This document shows positions 1 to 8,965 of a DNA stretch of 62,991 bases, piece by piece. Position 1 is the first letter of the stretch. Each line of letters opens with the position of its first letter. The notes beneath the pieces are model-generated. The model had not been told where the DNA came from. It was given only the letters and a program-made list of their open reading frames with translations, and did not search any database. Source of the stretch: Pseudomonadota bacterium (GTDB lineage: Bacteria; Pseudomonadota; Alphaproteobacteria; Puniceispirillales; Marisalimonadaceae); assembly GCA_028382005.1 (NCBI GenBank), contig JAOESH010000009.1, forward strand, positions 1 through 62,991, given 5' to 3'. A program made the position numbers and the translations under genes.

Positions 1-624
1 AGAGATCTTAGGTATTAATTTTAATGGTACAAAATCAATATAAGCCTCATCTAAACATAATAATGTTTCTGCTGGTAAATTTTTAATTAGGTTGCTTATA
101 TTATTAACTGAGTTTAATGTTCCCATTGGGTTATTCGGGTTCGAAACGTAGAGCATTTTTGCTTTCGTTTCTTTAACCTTAGTCAAAAGATTATCTAAAT
201 CTTCAGTGTCGTCTTTGAAAGAAACTTTATGAAGTTGACCTCCAAAACCTTCTACATGATAATTGAATGTTGGGTATGCACCATCAGTAGTTACAACATT
301 ATCTCCTTGTTCTACAAATAATCTAACTAAATATCCCAATAATCCATCAATACCCTCTCCAACTATAATATTTTTAAATTCAACATTGTGTTTTTTAGCA
401 AGAGCATGCTTTAGATCAAAACTTTCTGGGTCACCATATTTCCAAGCTTCGCCTATTTCATTCTTCATTGCTAATATTGCTTTTGGAGATGGTCCAAAAA
501 CACTTTCATTAGCACCTATTCTAGCTCCAAAACTTTTCCCTAAAACTCTCTCTTGCGCTTCAGGACCAACGAAAGGAACTGAAGAAGGAAGATTTTGGAC
601 GATTTGAGTGTATTTAATGCTCAA
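1..624 (-). CDS. PLP-dependent aminotransferase, histidinol-phosphate type (partial, 3' end outside window)
   Basis: The first 208 residues of a class I/II fold aminotransferase are visible and the gene runs off the left edge. SNPNNPMGT (the substrate/PLP-phosphate loop region) and LDEAYIDF (the Asp that holds the pyridine nitrogen, then Tyr) are present; the PLP lysine would lie outside. The N-terminal part, with GPEAQER, ARIGANES and VGEGIDGLLGYL, resembles an alphaproteobacterial group annotated only as PLP-dependent aminotransferase, related to HisC. I chose a TTG start at 624 because a GGAG lies seven bases upstream; the ATG at 637 is out of frame and stops after seven codons. The substrate cannot be read from this fragment. 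Confidence 0.8.
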   Translation of the reverse strand, partial: MSIKYTQIVQNLPSSVPFVGPEAQERVLGKSFGARIGANESVFGPSPKAILAMKNEIGEAWKYGDPESFDLKHALAKKHNVEFKNIIVGEGIDGLLGYLVRLFVEQGDNVVTTDGAYPTFNYHVEGFGGQLHKVSFKDDTEDLDNLLTKVKETKAKMLYVSNPNNPMGTLNSVNNISNLIKNLPAETLLCLDEAYIDFVPLKLIPKIS

Positions 625-705
625 AAAAAAACTCCATTTTTTAAATAAATAAAACTTTTAACATATTTGATACATTATTCAAATTCTTGTGTTCTAAAGA
701 AGATC

Positions 706-1638
706 TTATAAATCAATATTTTTAAAATCTGACATTTTTATATTATATGTTTTAATTGCAGTCTCAGAAAAAAGTAATTTTTGTTCATCAAACGAAAATT
801 TTTCTACAATCTTTTTAAAATTAGTAAATAAATCATTAAATGTTATTTTTAGACTAGAAACGGGAAAATTACTTGCAAACATGCATCTTTTAGGACCAAA
901 CAAATCAATTAACTCATATATTATTTCTGCATTTTGTTTATAATTCCAATTTTGGCCTTTAACACCAAACTCAGATAACTTTATAAAAGTGTTTGGTTCA
1001 TTAGATATAGCTTTAACGCCTTTTTTCCAAAAAGCTAACCCTTCTTTGCTTCTATCCCAAGGAAATCCACCATGATTAATGATTACTTTTGTATTAGGGA
1101 TTAATCTAACTATTTCAGTTGCTTCTTCTAAATGCCAAGAAGGAACCCTTAAATCATAATTAAGGTGATATTTTTCTAATAACTTTAATCCTTTTCTCCA
1201 GGAGGTATCTTGCATAGACCCAATTTCATTATAATCTTTACTAGTTGCAGAAAATCTAATTGTAGGTTTTGATCTAATACCCTTGACGATGTTAAAACTT
1301 GCTTGTTCAGCTATAATTTCTTCTGAATTTTTTCTATCGAACCAGGCGTGACCTACAATAGCCGTTGGTAATTTATTTGTTTCAGCAAGCTTTTTTAACC
1401 ATTGAGTTTCACCAATTTGATCCTCCCTATCCCATTCAGCTTCACAATGTATTGTTCCAATAACGTTATGATCTTTAGTATCTTTTTCATAGTCACTTGG
1501 AAGGTAGTTTTGTCTGATAGCAGAATAGTCTCCTAAAAAAAAGTCATTGTCGATTTTATCACTTAAAAATGGATAATAATTTTTATCAAGATCCCAGAAA
1601 TGATGGTGTGCATCTAGTATTTTTATATCTTCATTCAT
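706..1638 (-). CDS. Amidohydrolase family protein (TIM-barrel metal-dependent hydrolase)
   Basis: The 310-residue protein has the amidohydrolase-2 fold signature at its N-terminus, ILDAHHHFWDL, with His11 and His13 as the HxH metal pair. Later motifs are VIINHGGFPWD around residues 185-195 and CMFASNFPVS around 250-260, where the catalytic Asp is replaced by Asn if the usual alignment holds. This group includes 2-pyrone-4,6-dicarboxylate lactonases and sugar lactonases. No signal peptide is seen, so it is cytosolic. It starts with ATG and is followed on the same strand, after a 45-base gap on its upstream side, by an MFS exporter gene. A lactone or cyclic-ester substrate is likely, but the exact one is unknown. 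Confidence 0.8.
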   Translation of the reverse strand: MNEDIKILDAHHHFWDLDKNYYPFLSDKIDNDFFLGDYSAIRQNYLPSDYEKDTKDHNVIGTIHCEAEWDREDQIGETQWLKKLAETNKLPTAIVGHAWFDRKNSEEIIAEQASFNIVKGIRSKPTIRFSATSKDYNEIGSMQDTSWRKGLKLLEKYHLNYDLRVPSWHLEEATEIVRLIPNTKVIINHGGFPWDRSKEGLAFWKKGVKAISNEPNTFIKLSEFGVKGQNWNYKQNAEIIYELIDLFGPKRCMFASNFPVSSLKITFNDLFTNFKKIVEKFSFDEQKLLFSETAIKTYNIKMSDFKNIDL

Positions 1639-1683
1639 GTTAAATCTCGTTACTTAATTTAATATGATTATCCGAAAAAAATT

Positions 1684-2868
1684 CTATTTCACAAGTTGCT
1701 TGTTTTTATTTATTAAAATTAATGAAGAAGATATAATAGAAATACCTGACATAATAAATAAAGCTGAAATACATATATAGAAATTTTCAGCTCCTCCAAA
1801 GAAAATAATTAAATACCCCGATAGCCCTCCACAACCCACTTGAAAGGCTCCCATCAGCCCACTTGCTGAGCCTTTATTTGTTTTAGATGAATTGATAGCT
1901 CCAGTCATACTATTTGCAACAGCAAAACCGTTTGAACATCCAAACACAACACATATTAATGATAGAGTAAGAGGACCATTCGTACCTATATAATTATTTA
2001 AAAGAAATAAAAAAACAGTGAAAAAAGAAAACGAAGTCCCTATAAAACACATTTTTTCTAAACCAATTATTGGGCTGAATTTTCCGTTTATTATATTTCC
2101 AAATATATACCCAACAGAGGTAAGTGAAAACCAGATACCAAATTCTGATATGCTAACGCCTTTTCTTGCAAATTCGTATGGCATAAAACCGTTCATAGCA
2201 AAAAACATTGATGTCTGCATGGCGGTTGTTACAGTAAAAAGTCTAAACAAAGAAGTTTGGATTAAACTTTTATATACAAGAAACATATTTAGAAAACTTA
2301 CACTCTTTGATTTGTTGACTAACGTTTCTTCTAAAATTAAAAACATTAATATAATTAAGGCCATACTAATTATGCCTAGAGCTGTTAAATTTGTTCTCCA
2401 ACCCAAAAATTCAGCTAAAATTCCTCCAAAAATAAAACATGAAATTGGAATAATCGCCATTATGGCTGTCATTTTTGACATTTGTTTAGCTGCTTCAGCT
2501 ATTTCAAAACAATCACTTAAAACTGTTCTACCTATTGACAGACAAGCAGCCGCACCGAAGCCTTGAACACATCTTAATAATAACAAAATTTCAATATCTG
2601 AAGAAGCTGAGGCCATAAAAGCTGCAACACAGTAAATTGAAGCTCCTAATATTAAAATTGGTTTTCTTCCATATTTGTCTGAAAAAGGTCCAGATATAAT
2701 TTGACCTAAAGCTAAAAAAAGAAAGTATAATGTTAAAATTAACTGTGTCTGTGAAAAAGATATATTCAAATCATCTTTTATAAGAGTTAATGCTGGAGAT
2801 ATAATTGTCATTCCAATTACAGGAACTGCAACTATAATAGCCAACAAATTAATGTTAGGCTTTGCCAA
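1684..2868 (-). CDS. MFS transporter, Bcr/CflA-like multidrug efflux family
   Basis: A 394-residue inner-membrane protein with about 12 hydrophobic segments. Loop 2-3 carries the MFS motif A, GPFSDKYGRKP, near residues 59-69, and the N-terminus has the PALTLIKDDL stretch typical of Bcr/CflA drug exporters (proton antiport). The TTG start at 2868 is backed by GGTGG seven bases upstream. It shares its strand with the VOC gene upstream and the amidohydrolase gene downstream, so the three may be co-transcribed as a small metabolite handling or detoxification group. Substrate unknown. Confidence 0.82.
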   Translation of the reverse strand: MAKPNINLLAIIVAVPVIGMTIISPALTLIKDDLNISFSQTQLILTLYFLFLALGQIISGPFSDKYGRKPILILGASIYCVAAFMASASSDIEILLLLRCVQGFGAAACLSIGRTVLSDCFEIAEAAKQMSKMTAIMAIIPISCFIFGGILAEFLGWRTNLTALGIISMALIILMFLILEETLVNKSKSVSFLNMFLVYKSLIQTSLFRLFTVTTAMQTSMFFAMNGFMPYEFARKGVSISEFGIWFSLTSVGYIFGNIINGKFSPIIGLEKMCFIGTSFSFFTVFLFLLNNYIGTNGPLTLSLICVVFGCSNGFAVANSMTGAINSSKTNKGSASGLMGAFQVGCGGLSGYLIIFFGGAENFYICISALFIMSGISIISSSLILINKNKQLVK

Positions 2869-2921
2869 ATATTACCACCAATCATATATAAGAATTAATT
2901 ATTAGAAAAAATTAACGTTTA

Positions 2922-3329
2922 TTATTCTTTAACTTCATGCACTTCAATAACATTTCCATCTGGATCATAAAAAAATATTTGTTTCCATCCAGCAACAGCT
3001 GTTTCTCCCCAATCAGAATAATTAATACCTAATTTTTCCAGATGTTTTTTAAAACCATCCAAATCATCTGTTCGATAGGCAATGTGACCTTTTTCTAATG
3101 GATTTATACTATGTCCAGTATTAAAACATACATCCAAATCTTTTTCTGCTAAATGTGTTTGTATAGTCCCATCTGAAACAAAAGCAACATCACCTGAATA
3201 GCCTTTTTTCTTTTCCAATGTTGGCAAACCTTCAGTTTCAGTTTTTAACTGCATAACCTTTAAATAAAACTCATTCATTTCATCTACTTTATGAGATGAT
3301 AAATTGATATGATGTAATTCAAGTTTCAT
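2922..3329 (-). CDS. VOC family protein (glyoxalase/bleomycin-resistance/dioxygenase fold)
   Basis: At 135 residues the protein has the two-half beta-alpha-beta-beta-beta layout of the vicinal oxygen chelate fold. Likely metal ligands are in LELHHINL at the start, GHIAYRTDD in the middle and DPDGNVIEVHE at the end (the Glu before VHE). Such proteins include lyases, dioxygenases and resistance proteins; nothing here picks one. It starts with ATG and is the first gene of the run VOC, MFS exporter, amidohydrolase on the minus strand. Confidence 0.8.
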   Translation of the reverse strand: MKLELHHINLSSHKVDEMNEFYLKVMQLKTETEGLPTLEKKKGYSGDVAFVSDGTIQTHLAEKDLDVCFNTGHSINPLEKGHIAYRTDDLDGFKKHLEKLGINYSDWGETAVAGWKQIFFYDPDGNVIEVHEVKE

Positions 3330-3424
3330 AGCAACCTACATTTATTATTATTTTCAAATTTATTTAATATTAATAATTAACTATTAACAAGTTAAAAAGA
3401 AAAAGTTAATTTCTATATAAATAA

Positions 3425-3501
<77 letters not shown>

Positions 3502-3570
3502 TAAATGGTAATAACCTATTTGATAGAGGTTGAAGTAGTTTTGGTCAAGAGAAGAATATAAATTAATTAA

Positions 3571-4086
3571 TTAATTGATTTTTCTTAATAGATAATTTGA
3601 AAAGAAAAGTTTCGACTTAATGAAAAACTCAAACAGAGCTCCAAACAACACTGTGCTAAGAAGTGTGTTTCCAAAAAATGGTATACCCATAATATAACAA
3701 TTTATTAAACCTTGTAGGTTTGGTGAATAAAACGAACTAGTCAACCAAACTCCAAAATTAGAAATTATAAAAAATATTAATGCGCCAGTAATTGTCATAA
3801 AAACTCTTGAAATGATGTTAGTTCCAAACTTTGAAATAACTCCAATAATTACTAAACTACCCCACGTCCAAATTAATAAGCTATGAAAACCAATAAAATA
3901 ATCTGTAATTGCAAAAGCTAAAATTATAAACGGTAAACTCCACAATCCAAAAAAAAGTGGTAAATAAAAGCTCATTGCAATTACTGGTGTGAAATTAGGT
4001 GGGTGAGGAATTATTCTAAATAAAAGAACTATTCCTACACATCCTAAAAACAAACAAAGATTATTAAATGTGTTGTTTGATTGCAT
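3571..4086 (-). CDS. DUF6580-family membrane protein, candidate cobalamin transport component
   Basis: The 171-residue protein is almost wholly hydrophobic, with about five or six membrane segments, and matches the DUF6580 pattern from memory: RIIPHPPNFTPVIAM near residues 24-38, ITDYFIGF near 61-68, SNFGVWL near 110-116 and GIPFFGNTLLSTVLFG near 134-149. It starts eight bases after the stop of the B12-regulated TonB receptor gene, with AAGGGA upstream of its ATG, so it is under the same cobalamin riboswitch. The family resembles small substrate-binding membrane components of vitamin transporters. A role in moving cobalamin or a precursor across the inner membrane is inference from context; no ATPase or periplasmic binding gene is next to it. 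Confidence 0.75.
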   Translation of the reverse strand: MQSNNTFNNLCLFLGCVGIVLLFRIIPHPPNFTPVIAMSFYLPLFFGLWSLPFIILAFAITDYFIGFHSLLIWTWGSLVIIGVISKFGTNIISRVFMTITGALIFFIISNFGVWLTSSFYSPNLQGLINCYIMGIPFFGNTLLSTVLFGALFEFFIKSKLFFSNYLLRKIN

Positions 4087-4094
4087 GTTATCCC

Positions 4095-5891
4095 TTAAAA
4101 TTCCGATTTAAAACCCAAATACAAAGCTCTATCAGAAGTATTATAACCTCTATTAACAATATAATCTTCGTCAAAAACATTTACAACTGATAAATTAAAT
4201 TTAGTGTTGTTATTAATTTTGTAATTAGCTTTTAAACCAACAAGTGTATAACTTGGCAACTGAACGTTACTTGTATCGTATGAGCCTTCAGAATAACTGA
4301 AATTAGTATTTAAATTAAAAGCTTTATCAAAAATATAATTTAAAGATCCTGACAGTGAATATCTAGGAAGTAATTGATTTTTTTTATTATCCGAAGTTTT
4401 CTTATGTGTTGATACAAATCCAAAATTAGAAAACAATTTTTCTCGTAATTTTGAATTTATATTACCTTCTATCCCTGAAATATTAGTGTCACCGTCTGCA
4501 TTGTAATAAATATAAGTCCCAGAAGCTGAAGCTATTAAGTTAGAAATTTTACTTTTATAAGCATTGAATGAATAACCACCATTTATTATTTTACTTTTAC
4601 CCGAAATAGTAATTCTGTCTGTTTCAGTAGTTTCTGGAGTAAGTGTTCTCGTTCCATAAGTAGAGTCAAACGTCTCATATAAAGATGGATTTCTAAATCC
4701 AGTCGAATTAGAAAGAGCAAATTTTAAACTAGGGTTAAATAAATAATATGCTTCTTTTCGAGTGCTTTCTTGAGAGCCATATGAAGAATCACTTTCTTTT
4801 CTTAATGAAAAATCATATCCTACATTACTATTTAAGTTACCGTTAATACCCGCTACAAGTGAATGTCTATCTTTGTCAGCTCTTAAAGTTTTATCATTAT
4901 ACTTTTCATCATCATATTCAAAACCCAGAGTTATAATATGATTAGGCAAAAATTTATATTGATTTAAAAAATCAAAATTAAATGTATCTCCGTAATATTG
5001 ATATGTTCCAAACTGACGAACAGTTCTCTGCTTAGAAAACTGAACAAAACTATCTATTTTATTTATTTTTTTTTCAATCTTAACACTTCCAGCCGTTTGT
5101 CTTAATTTATTAAAGTCATTTGTAGTGTATGCATTATCATATTGTATTTTACTGTCGATTTGTCTTAGTGTCCCGAAAAATTTAAGGTTATTATCATTTT
5201 TGATAGATGCTTTTAGTGAAGTTTTAGTAGAATTAAAACTGTCGTTTTCTTCTTCTTCAACAGAATTTTTTGCTGAAAATCCATCTGAATGTATACCATT
5301 TACAGAAAGATTCCAGTCCCATTTTTCTGTTGAATAACCAGTTTTGAGCGTAGTAGATACAGTACCGTATGATCCAAAAGTAGATTGAAAAGATGTGCTC
5401 ATTCCTTTCTTGAAATTACCCTTAGTAATTATTGAAATTACTCCACCTGCTGCAGAAGAACCATAAATTGATCCCTGTGGACCCTTTAAAATTTCTATTC
5501 TTTCAATTTCATCTAGGGAAATAGAATTTAAATATGTTTCAGATTGAGTAGGAGTATTATCTGCATAGCTAACTCCATCGATCAAAATTGAAATGTACTT
5601 CTTTTCAAATCCTTGAATGAAATATGAAGAAGTTTGACCAAAACCACCTTGATTACCTGAACTTATGCCCGGTTGTGCATCTAGTATTTCCGATAGTGAA
5701 TTACTGCTGGATCTTTCAATATCTTTTCTATCAAGAATAATAACATTTGAAGCCGTTTGATTAATTTTAGTTTCAAAACGAGTGGGTGTAATAAGAATTC
5801 GTAAAAGGTTGTCATCAGAAGATTCAGATAAACTATTAGAAGTGTTAGTTAATATAACTAATAAAGATAAAAAAAACGCGCGTATAATCAT
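4095..5891 (-). CDS. btuB: TonB-dependent outer-membrane receptor, BtuB-like vitamin B12 receptor
   Basis: A 598-residue outer-membrane receptor: signal peptide in the first ~20 residues, TonB box region ILITPTR, plug domain from about residue 45 to 155 (DRKDIERSSSNSLSEIL, then GPQGSIYGSSAAGGVI), and a 22-strand-type barrel that ends in the C-terminal Phe typical of outer-membrane proteins. The substrate is assigned from the cobalamin riboswitch in its leader. I start at the ATG at 5891, five bases after a strong GGAGG; a TTG at 5906 in the same frame overlaps that ribosome-binding site and is not used. It is the first gene of a two-gene unit with the DUF6580 protein. Confidence 0.9.
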   Translation of the reverse strand: MIIRAFFLSLLVILTNTSNSLSESSDDNLLRILITPTRFETKINQTASNVIILDRKDIERSSSNSLSEILDAQPGISSGNQGGFGQTSSYFIQGFEKKYISILIDGVSYADNTPTQSETYLNSISLDEIERIEILKGPQGSIYGSSAAGGVISIITKGNFKKGMSTSFQSTFGSYGTVSTTLKTGYSTEKWDWNLSVNGIHSDGFSAKNSVEEEENDSFNSTKTSLKASIKNDNNLKFFGTLRQIDSKIQYDNAYTTNDFNKLRQTAGSVKIEKKINKIDSFVQFSKQRTVRQFGTYQYYGDTFNFDFLNQYKFLPNHIITLGFEYDDEKYNDKTLRADKDRHSLVAGINGNLNSNVGYDFSLRKESDSSYGSQESTRKEAYYLFNPSLKFALSNSTGFRNPSLYETFDSTYGTRTLTPETTETDRITISGKSKIINGGYSFNAYKSKISNLIASASGTYIYYNADGDTNISGIEGNINSKLREKLFSNFGFVSTHKKTSDNKKNQLLPRYSLSGSLNYIFDKAFNLNTNFSYSEGSYDTSNVQLPSYTLVGLKANYKINNNTKFNLSVVNVFDEDYIVNRGYNTSDRALYLGFKSEF

Positions 5892-6005
5892 AATAGCCTC
5901 CAGCAAATAAATAAATTTAAAGAGCCTAAGCCCTCAACTAATTTAGTCGCTAGACGATATATAAGACGTGCCATCCACTATACCCGGTAGCTGACAAAGC
6001 GACAA

Positions 6006-6183
6006 TTTATGGCAGGTCTCCTGGCTTGTGCATCAATGTTTAGGCTACCTTCCCAGAAAATTATCCAGTGGCATATTAGCCTTCACTCAACACTTACAGT
6101 TGCGGGGACAGCTTTGGCTTATAGTTCTAATGAACTACCAAATTCCCATTTTAAGCTTGAAGAAATCTTCAAAGCACCATAAA
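6006..6183 (-). promoter_or_regulatory. Cobalamin riboswitch (AdoCbl aptamer) in the btuB leader
   Basis: On the minus strand the conserved blocks come in the right order: AATGGGAA, then GCTGTCCCCGCAACTGTAA, then the B12 box AGCCAGGAGACCTGCC (plus-strand 6011-6026). The ends close as a P1 stem, TTTATGG (6177-6183) with CCATAAA (6006-6012). About 115 bases separate the aptamer from the btuB start; a small hairpin (CGACTAAATTAGTTG) lies there, close to the GGAGG, so control may act on translation, but I cannot tell which mode applies. The family normally switches B12 uptake off when cobalamin is plentiful. Confidence 0.95.
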
Positions 6184-6228
6184 CAGTTTATTAATAAGTT
6201 AAATTAACTGAACAAAGCAAGGGAAAAA

Positions 6229-7083
6229 TTGAATTTTTTTAAAATGAATAAATTAACAATACTAGGAAATGGCTATGCAGCTCAATTTTTATCAAAAGAA
6301 GCTCTCAAAAAAGGATTTGAAGTTTCTATTATTACTAGAAATATTACAAAACCTAAAAAAAATATTCATTATTTAAACTTCCACGATTCTAATAATGTTT
6401 CTAAAAATCTTACAACTAATCATATTATTTCAACTATTCCTCCTGACGGAGATGGAAATGACCCAGTAATTGTAAAATATGGAAATTCAATTGCATCAAA
6501 TAAAAATCATATGATTTATTTATCTGCTACTTCTGTATATGGAAATGGAGAAGTTAATGAGGAAACAATACCCGATCCTAAAAGTAAAAGAGGTGAAAAA
6601 AGATTAAATGCTGAAAAGGATTGGAATCAAAGAAATAAGAACATCTCTATTTTTAGAGTTTCAGGTATTTATGGTCCTAAAAGACACCCTATGATGAAGT
6701 ATATAAATGGAGATAACAAGGTTATAGTTAAAGAGGGATTTATATCTAACAGAATACATGTTGAAGACCTATCTGCAATTGCTATAAAATTTATTTTAGA
6801 AAACCATCATGATCACATTGTAAATGTTAGTGATCAAAATATTATTAAAAATTATGATGCAATTCAATATGTTACTAATAAATTACAACTAAAAGAACCT
6901 ATAATTGTAAAATACAATCCTGAAGAAGTCTCTGATATGTTGAAAACATTTTATGAAGTTAACAGAATAGTAAAATCCAAAGTTATAAATCATCATTTTG
7001 TATACAAAATGAAGTATCCTGATTATAAGAAAGCCTTACTAGAATTAACTAAAAAAAAATTAAAATTAACAAATAAAAGTTAG
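6229..7083 (+). CDS. NAD(P)-binding epimerase/SDR-like protein (YeeZ type)
   Basis: The 284-residue protein opens with a Rossmann nucleotide-binding motif (ILGNGYAAQ) and continues with the extended SDR pattern: STIPP at the end of strand 4, YLSATSVYGN (Ser/Tyr active-site region), RVSGIYGP, and NRIHVEDLSAIA. This is the layout of YeeZ-like NAD-dependent epimerase/dehydratase relatives, whose substrates are mostly unknown. The TTG start has GGG five bases upstream; an ATG at 6244 in the same frame is possible but has no good ribosome-binding site. It is divergent from the btuB leader and ends nine bases before fpr, so the two are probably one operon. Confidence 0.78.
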   Translation: MNFFKMNKLTILGNGYAAQFLSKEALKKGFEVSIITRNITKPKKNIHYLNFHDSNNVSKNLTTNHIISTIPPDGDGNDPVIVKYGNSIASNKNHMIYLSATSVYGNGEVNEETIPDPKSKRGEKRLNAEKDWNQRNKNISIFRVSGIYGPKRHPMMKYINGDNKVIVKEGFISNRIHVEDLSAIAIKFILENHHDHIVNVSDQNIIKNYDAIQYVTNKLQLKEPIIVKYNPEEVSDMLKTFYEVNRIVKSKVINHHFVYKMKYPDYKKALLELTKKKLKLTNKS

Positions 7084-7092
7084 GAAAATTGT

Positions 7093-7869
7093 TTGTCTAA
7101 ATTCTCTAATAATTATCAAAAAATAACTTTTATTAAACATTGGACTGAAAATTTATTTTCATTTCGAATTCAACGACCTGCTAACTTAAAGTTCAGATCT
7201 GGAGAGTTTGTAATGATTGGATTACCTAATCAGAATGACAAACCTATTTTAAGAGCTTATTCAATTGCATCACCAAGTTGGTCAGATGAATTAGAGTTTT
7301 ATTCTATTATTGTTAAAGACGGACCTTTGACATCAAAATTAAAAAATATTAAAATTAATGATGATATAATTTTGATGCCAAAATCAACTGGAACTCTAGT
7401 TTTAGATGCTTTAAAACCTGGACAGAGATTATTTTTATTTTCATCAGGTACAGGTTTTGCACCATTTTCTTCATTAATAAAAGAACCAGAAACTTACGAA
7501 AAATTTGAACAAGTTATTATTACTCATACCTGTAGAACTGTTAAGGAATTGAAATATAGTCAGCAAGCAATCATTGAATGTAATAATGATGAAATAGTTT
7601 CAGAATTCATTGCTAACAAATTATTGAGCTATCACTCTACTACAAGAGAGGATTATACTAATAAAGGGCGTATAACAGATCTCATAACTTCTAAAAAGCT
7701 TTTTAGTGATTTAAATATAAATCAAATATCTTCTAATGACAGATTTATGTTTTGTGGATCAATGGGTTTAAATAACGATCTTAAAAAAATACTTCTAAAT
7801 TTAGGTTTAAGTGAAGGGGCTAATAATAACCCAGCTGAATTTGTATTAGAGAAAGCATTTGTAGGATAA
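7093..7869 (+). CDS. fpr: Ferredoxin-NADP reductase
   Basis: A 258-residue flavoprotein: FAD domain with RAYSIASP (the RxYS isoalloxazine motif, about residues 55-62), then NADP domain with SGTGFAPFSSLI around 117-128 and FCGSMGLNNDL near 214-224. The C-terminal LEKAFVG is the tail typical of bacterial subclass I Fpr enzymes. It transfers electrons between NADPH and ferredoxin or flavodoxin in the cytosol, in biosynthesis and oxidative-stress defence. The start is a TTG with AGGA eight bases upstream; the gene follows the epimerase-like gene by nine bases. Confidence 0.92.
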   Translation: MSKFSNNYQKITFIKHWTENLFSFRIQRPANLKFRSGEFVMIGLPNQNDKPILRAYSIASPSWSDELEFYSIIVKDGPLTSKLKNIKINDDIILMPKSTGTLVLDALKPGQRLFLFSSGTGFAPFSSLIKEPETYEKFEQVIITHTCRTVKELKYSQQAIIECNNDEIVSEFIANKLLSYHSTTREDYTNKGRITDLITSKKLFSDLNINQISSNDRFMFCGSMGLNNDLKKILLNLGLSEGANNNPAEFVLEKAFVG

Positions 7870-7948
7870 ACTGCTTAAAAAATATATTCATATTACCATA
7901 AGTATCTAAATATGAAAAAATTTAGTACATTATATTACAAAGTTAAAA

Positions 7949-8024
7949 TGGTGGGCGGTGACGGTCTCGAACCGCCGACATTCTCGGTGTAAACGAGATG
8001 CTCTACCAACTGAGCTAACCGCCC
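7949..8024 (-). tRNA. tRNA-Val (TAC)
   Basis: Cloverleaf on the minus strand with perfect acceptor stem GGGCGGT/ACCGCCC, anticodon stem TCTCG/CGAGA, loop TTTACAC giving anticodon TAC, GTTCGAGAC T arm and encoded CCA. Confidence 0.95.
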
Positions 8025-8114
8025 CATATAATAACTTTATACTTAATTTTAATAAAATTGACAACAAAGAACTTATTTATTTTGAATAAAAAAACTATGA
8101 TTGAGGGAAATTAA

Positions 8115-8684
8115 TTGGATAAATCTATGAATAATTTAAAACCTTCTACTTGGATAATGAACCAAATTAATGCCTTAAAAATTAGAAGAAAAATTAATAT
8201 TTTAGATTTTGCTAGTGGAAACGGAAGACACGCTATTAATTTATCTAAAAACTATTCAATGATCACAGCTATTGACAAGGATATCGAAAAGCTAAATTTA
8301 TATAAAAATATAAAAAATATTAAGACTATATGCTTTGATTTAGAAACTAATGAGGATTGGCCTTTAGAAAAAGAATCATTCGATATAATAATTGTAACCA
8401 ATTACTTATATCGTCCAAGAATAAAAGAATTAGCAAATTTTTTAAAAAAAGACGGATTTATATTTTACGAAACATTTGCAGTTGGAAATGAAAAATATGG
8501 GCGACCTAGTAATCCAAGTTACTTGTTAAAGAACGAAGAACTAATAGATATATTTAAAAGCACATTTGATATTATGTATTATTTTCAAGGTAAAGTAATT
8601 AATGATCAAATTTCAATTAAACAAAGATGTAGTTTAAAAAAAAGGCTTCTGAAAAATAGAAGCCTTTTACAAAATAAGTATTAA
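8115..8684 (+). CDS. Class I SAM-dependent methyltransferase
   Basis: The 189-residue protein has the Rossmann methyltransferase motifs: motif I ILDFASGNGRHAINL near residues 31-45, the acidic end of strand 2 AIDKD, motif II-like CFDLE, and FDIIIVTNYLYRP with a following strand FIFYETFAVGNEKYGRPSNPS. The latter part resembles TehB-like small methyltransferases. The substrate is not clear. A TTG start is preceded by GAGGG at seven bases. The 3' end of the reading frame runs through a strong hairpin that acts as terminator, so the last ~15 residues are partly set by that structure. Confidence 0.8.
   Translation: MDKSMNNLKPSTWIMNQINALKIRRKINILDFASGNGRHAINLSKNYSMITAIDKDIEKLNLYKNIKNIKTICFDLETNEDWPLEKESFDIIIVTNYLYRPRIKELANFLKKDGFIFYETFAVGNEKYGRPSNPSYLLKNEELIDIFKSTFDIMYYFQGKVINDQISIKQRCSLKKRLLKNRSLLQNKY
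8640..8668. terminator. Bidirectional rho-independent terminator between methyltransferase gene and hupB
   Basis: Perfect 11-bp inverted repeat AAAAGGCTTCT / AGAAGCCTTTT with a seven-base loop, A-tract on the left and T-tract on the right, so it can end transcription from both convergent genes. It lies inside the 3' end of the methyltransferase reading frame. Confidence 0.85.
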
Positions 8685-8689
8685 ATTAT

Positions 8690-8965
8690 TTAGTTATTTA
8701 CGGCTTCTTTTAATGGGCTTCCAGCTTTGAACTTCGGTTGCTTTGAAGCTTTGATTTGAATTGCTTCCCCAGTTCTTGGGTTTCTTCCTGTAGTAGCAGC
8801 ACGATTTGCAACTGAAAAAGTACCAAAGCCAACGATTCTCACGTCACCACCTGATTTTAAAGCACCAGTAATAGATTCAAATACACCATCAACAGCTTTT
8901 GCTGCATCAACTTTAGATAATCCTGAAGTTTCAGAAACGCTTGCAACTAACTCATTTTTATTCAT
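8690..8965 (-). CDS. hupB: DNA-binding protein HU
   Basis: A 91-residue histone-like protein, normal family length. MNKNELVASVSE is the usual helix 1, GFGTFSV and the arm segment RAATTGRNPRTGEAI (with the Pro that intercalates into DNA) follow, then KFKAGSPLKEAVN. HU dimers bend and compact DNA. A GGAGG stands before the ATG. It lies downstream of lon on the same strand, an order seen in many proteobacteria. Confidence 0.97.
   Translation of the reverse strand: MNKNELVASVSETSGLSKVDAAKAVDGVFESITGALKSGGDVRIVGFGTFSVANRAATTGRNPRTGEAIQIKASKQPKFKAGSPLKEAVNN

Noticed and set aside
263-607. Open frame on the plus strand over the first gene
   Set aside because: It lies wholly across the minus-strand aminotransferase, whose conserved motifs are clear; it shows no family features.
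2018-2566. 182-codon open frame on the plus strand
   Set aside because: It is antisense to the MFS exporter gene and reflects AT-rich hydrophobic codons on the other strand.
5892-5906. TTG start for the B12 receptor
   Set aside because: The codons between it and the ATG overlap the GGAGG that serves the ATG, and the extra five residues do not resemble a signal peptide start.
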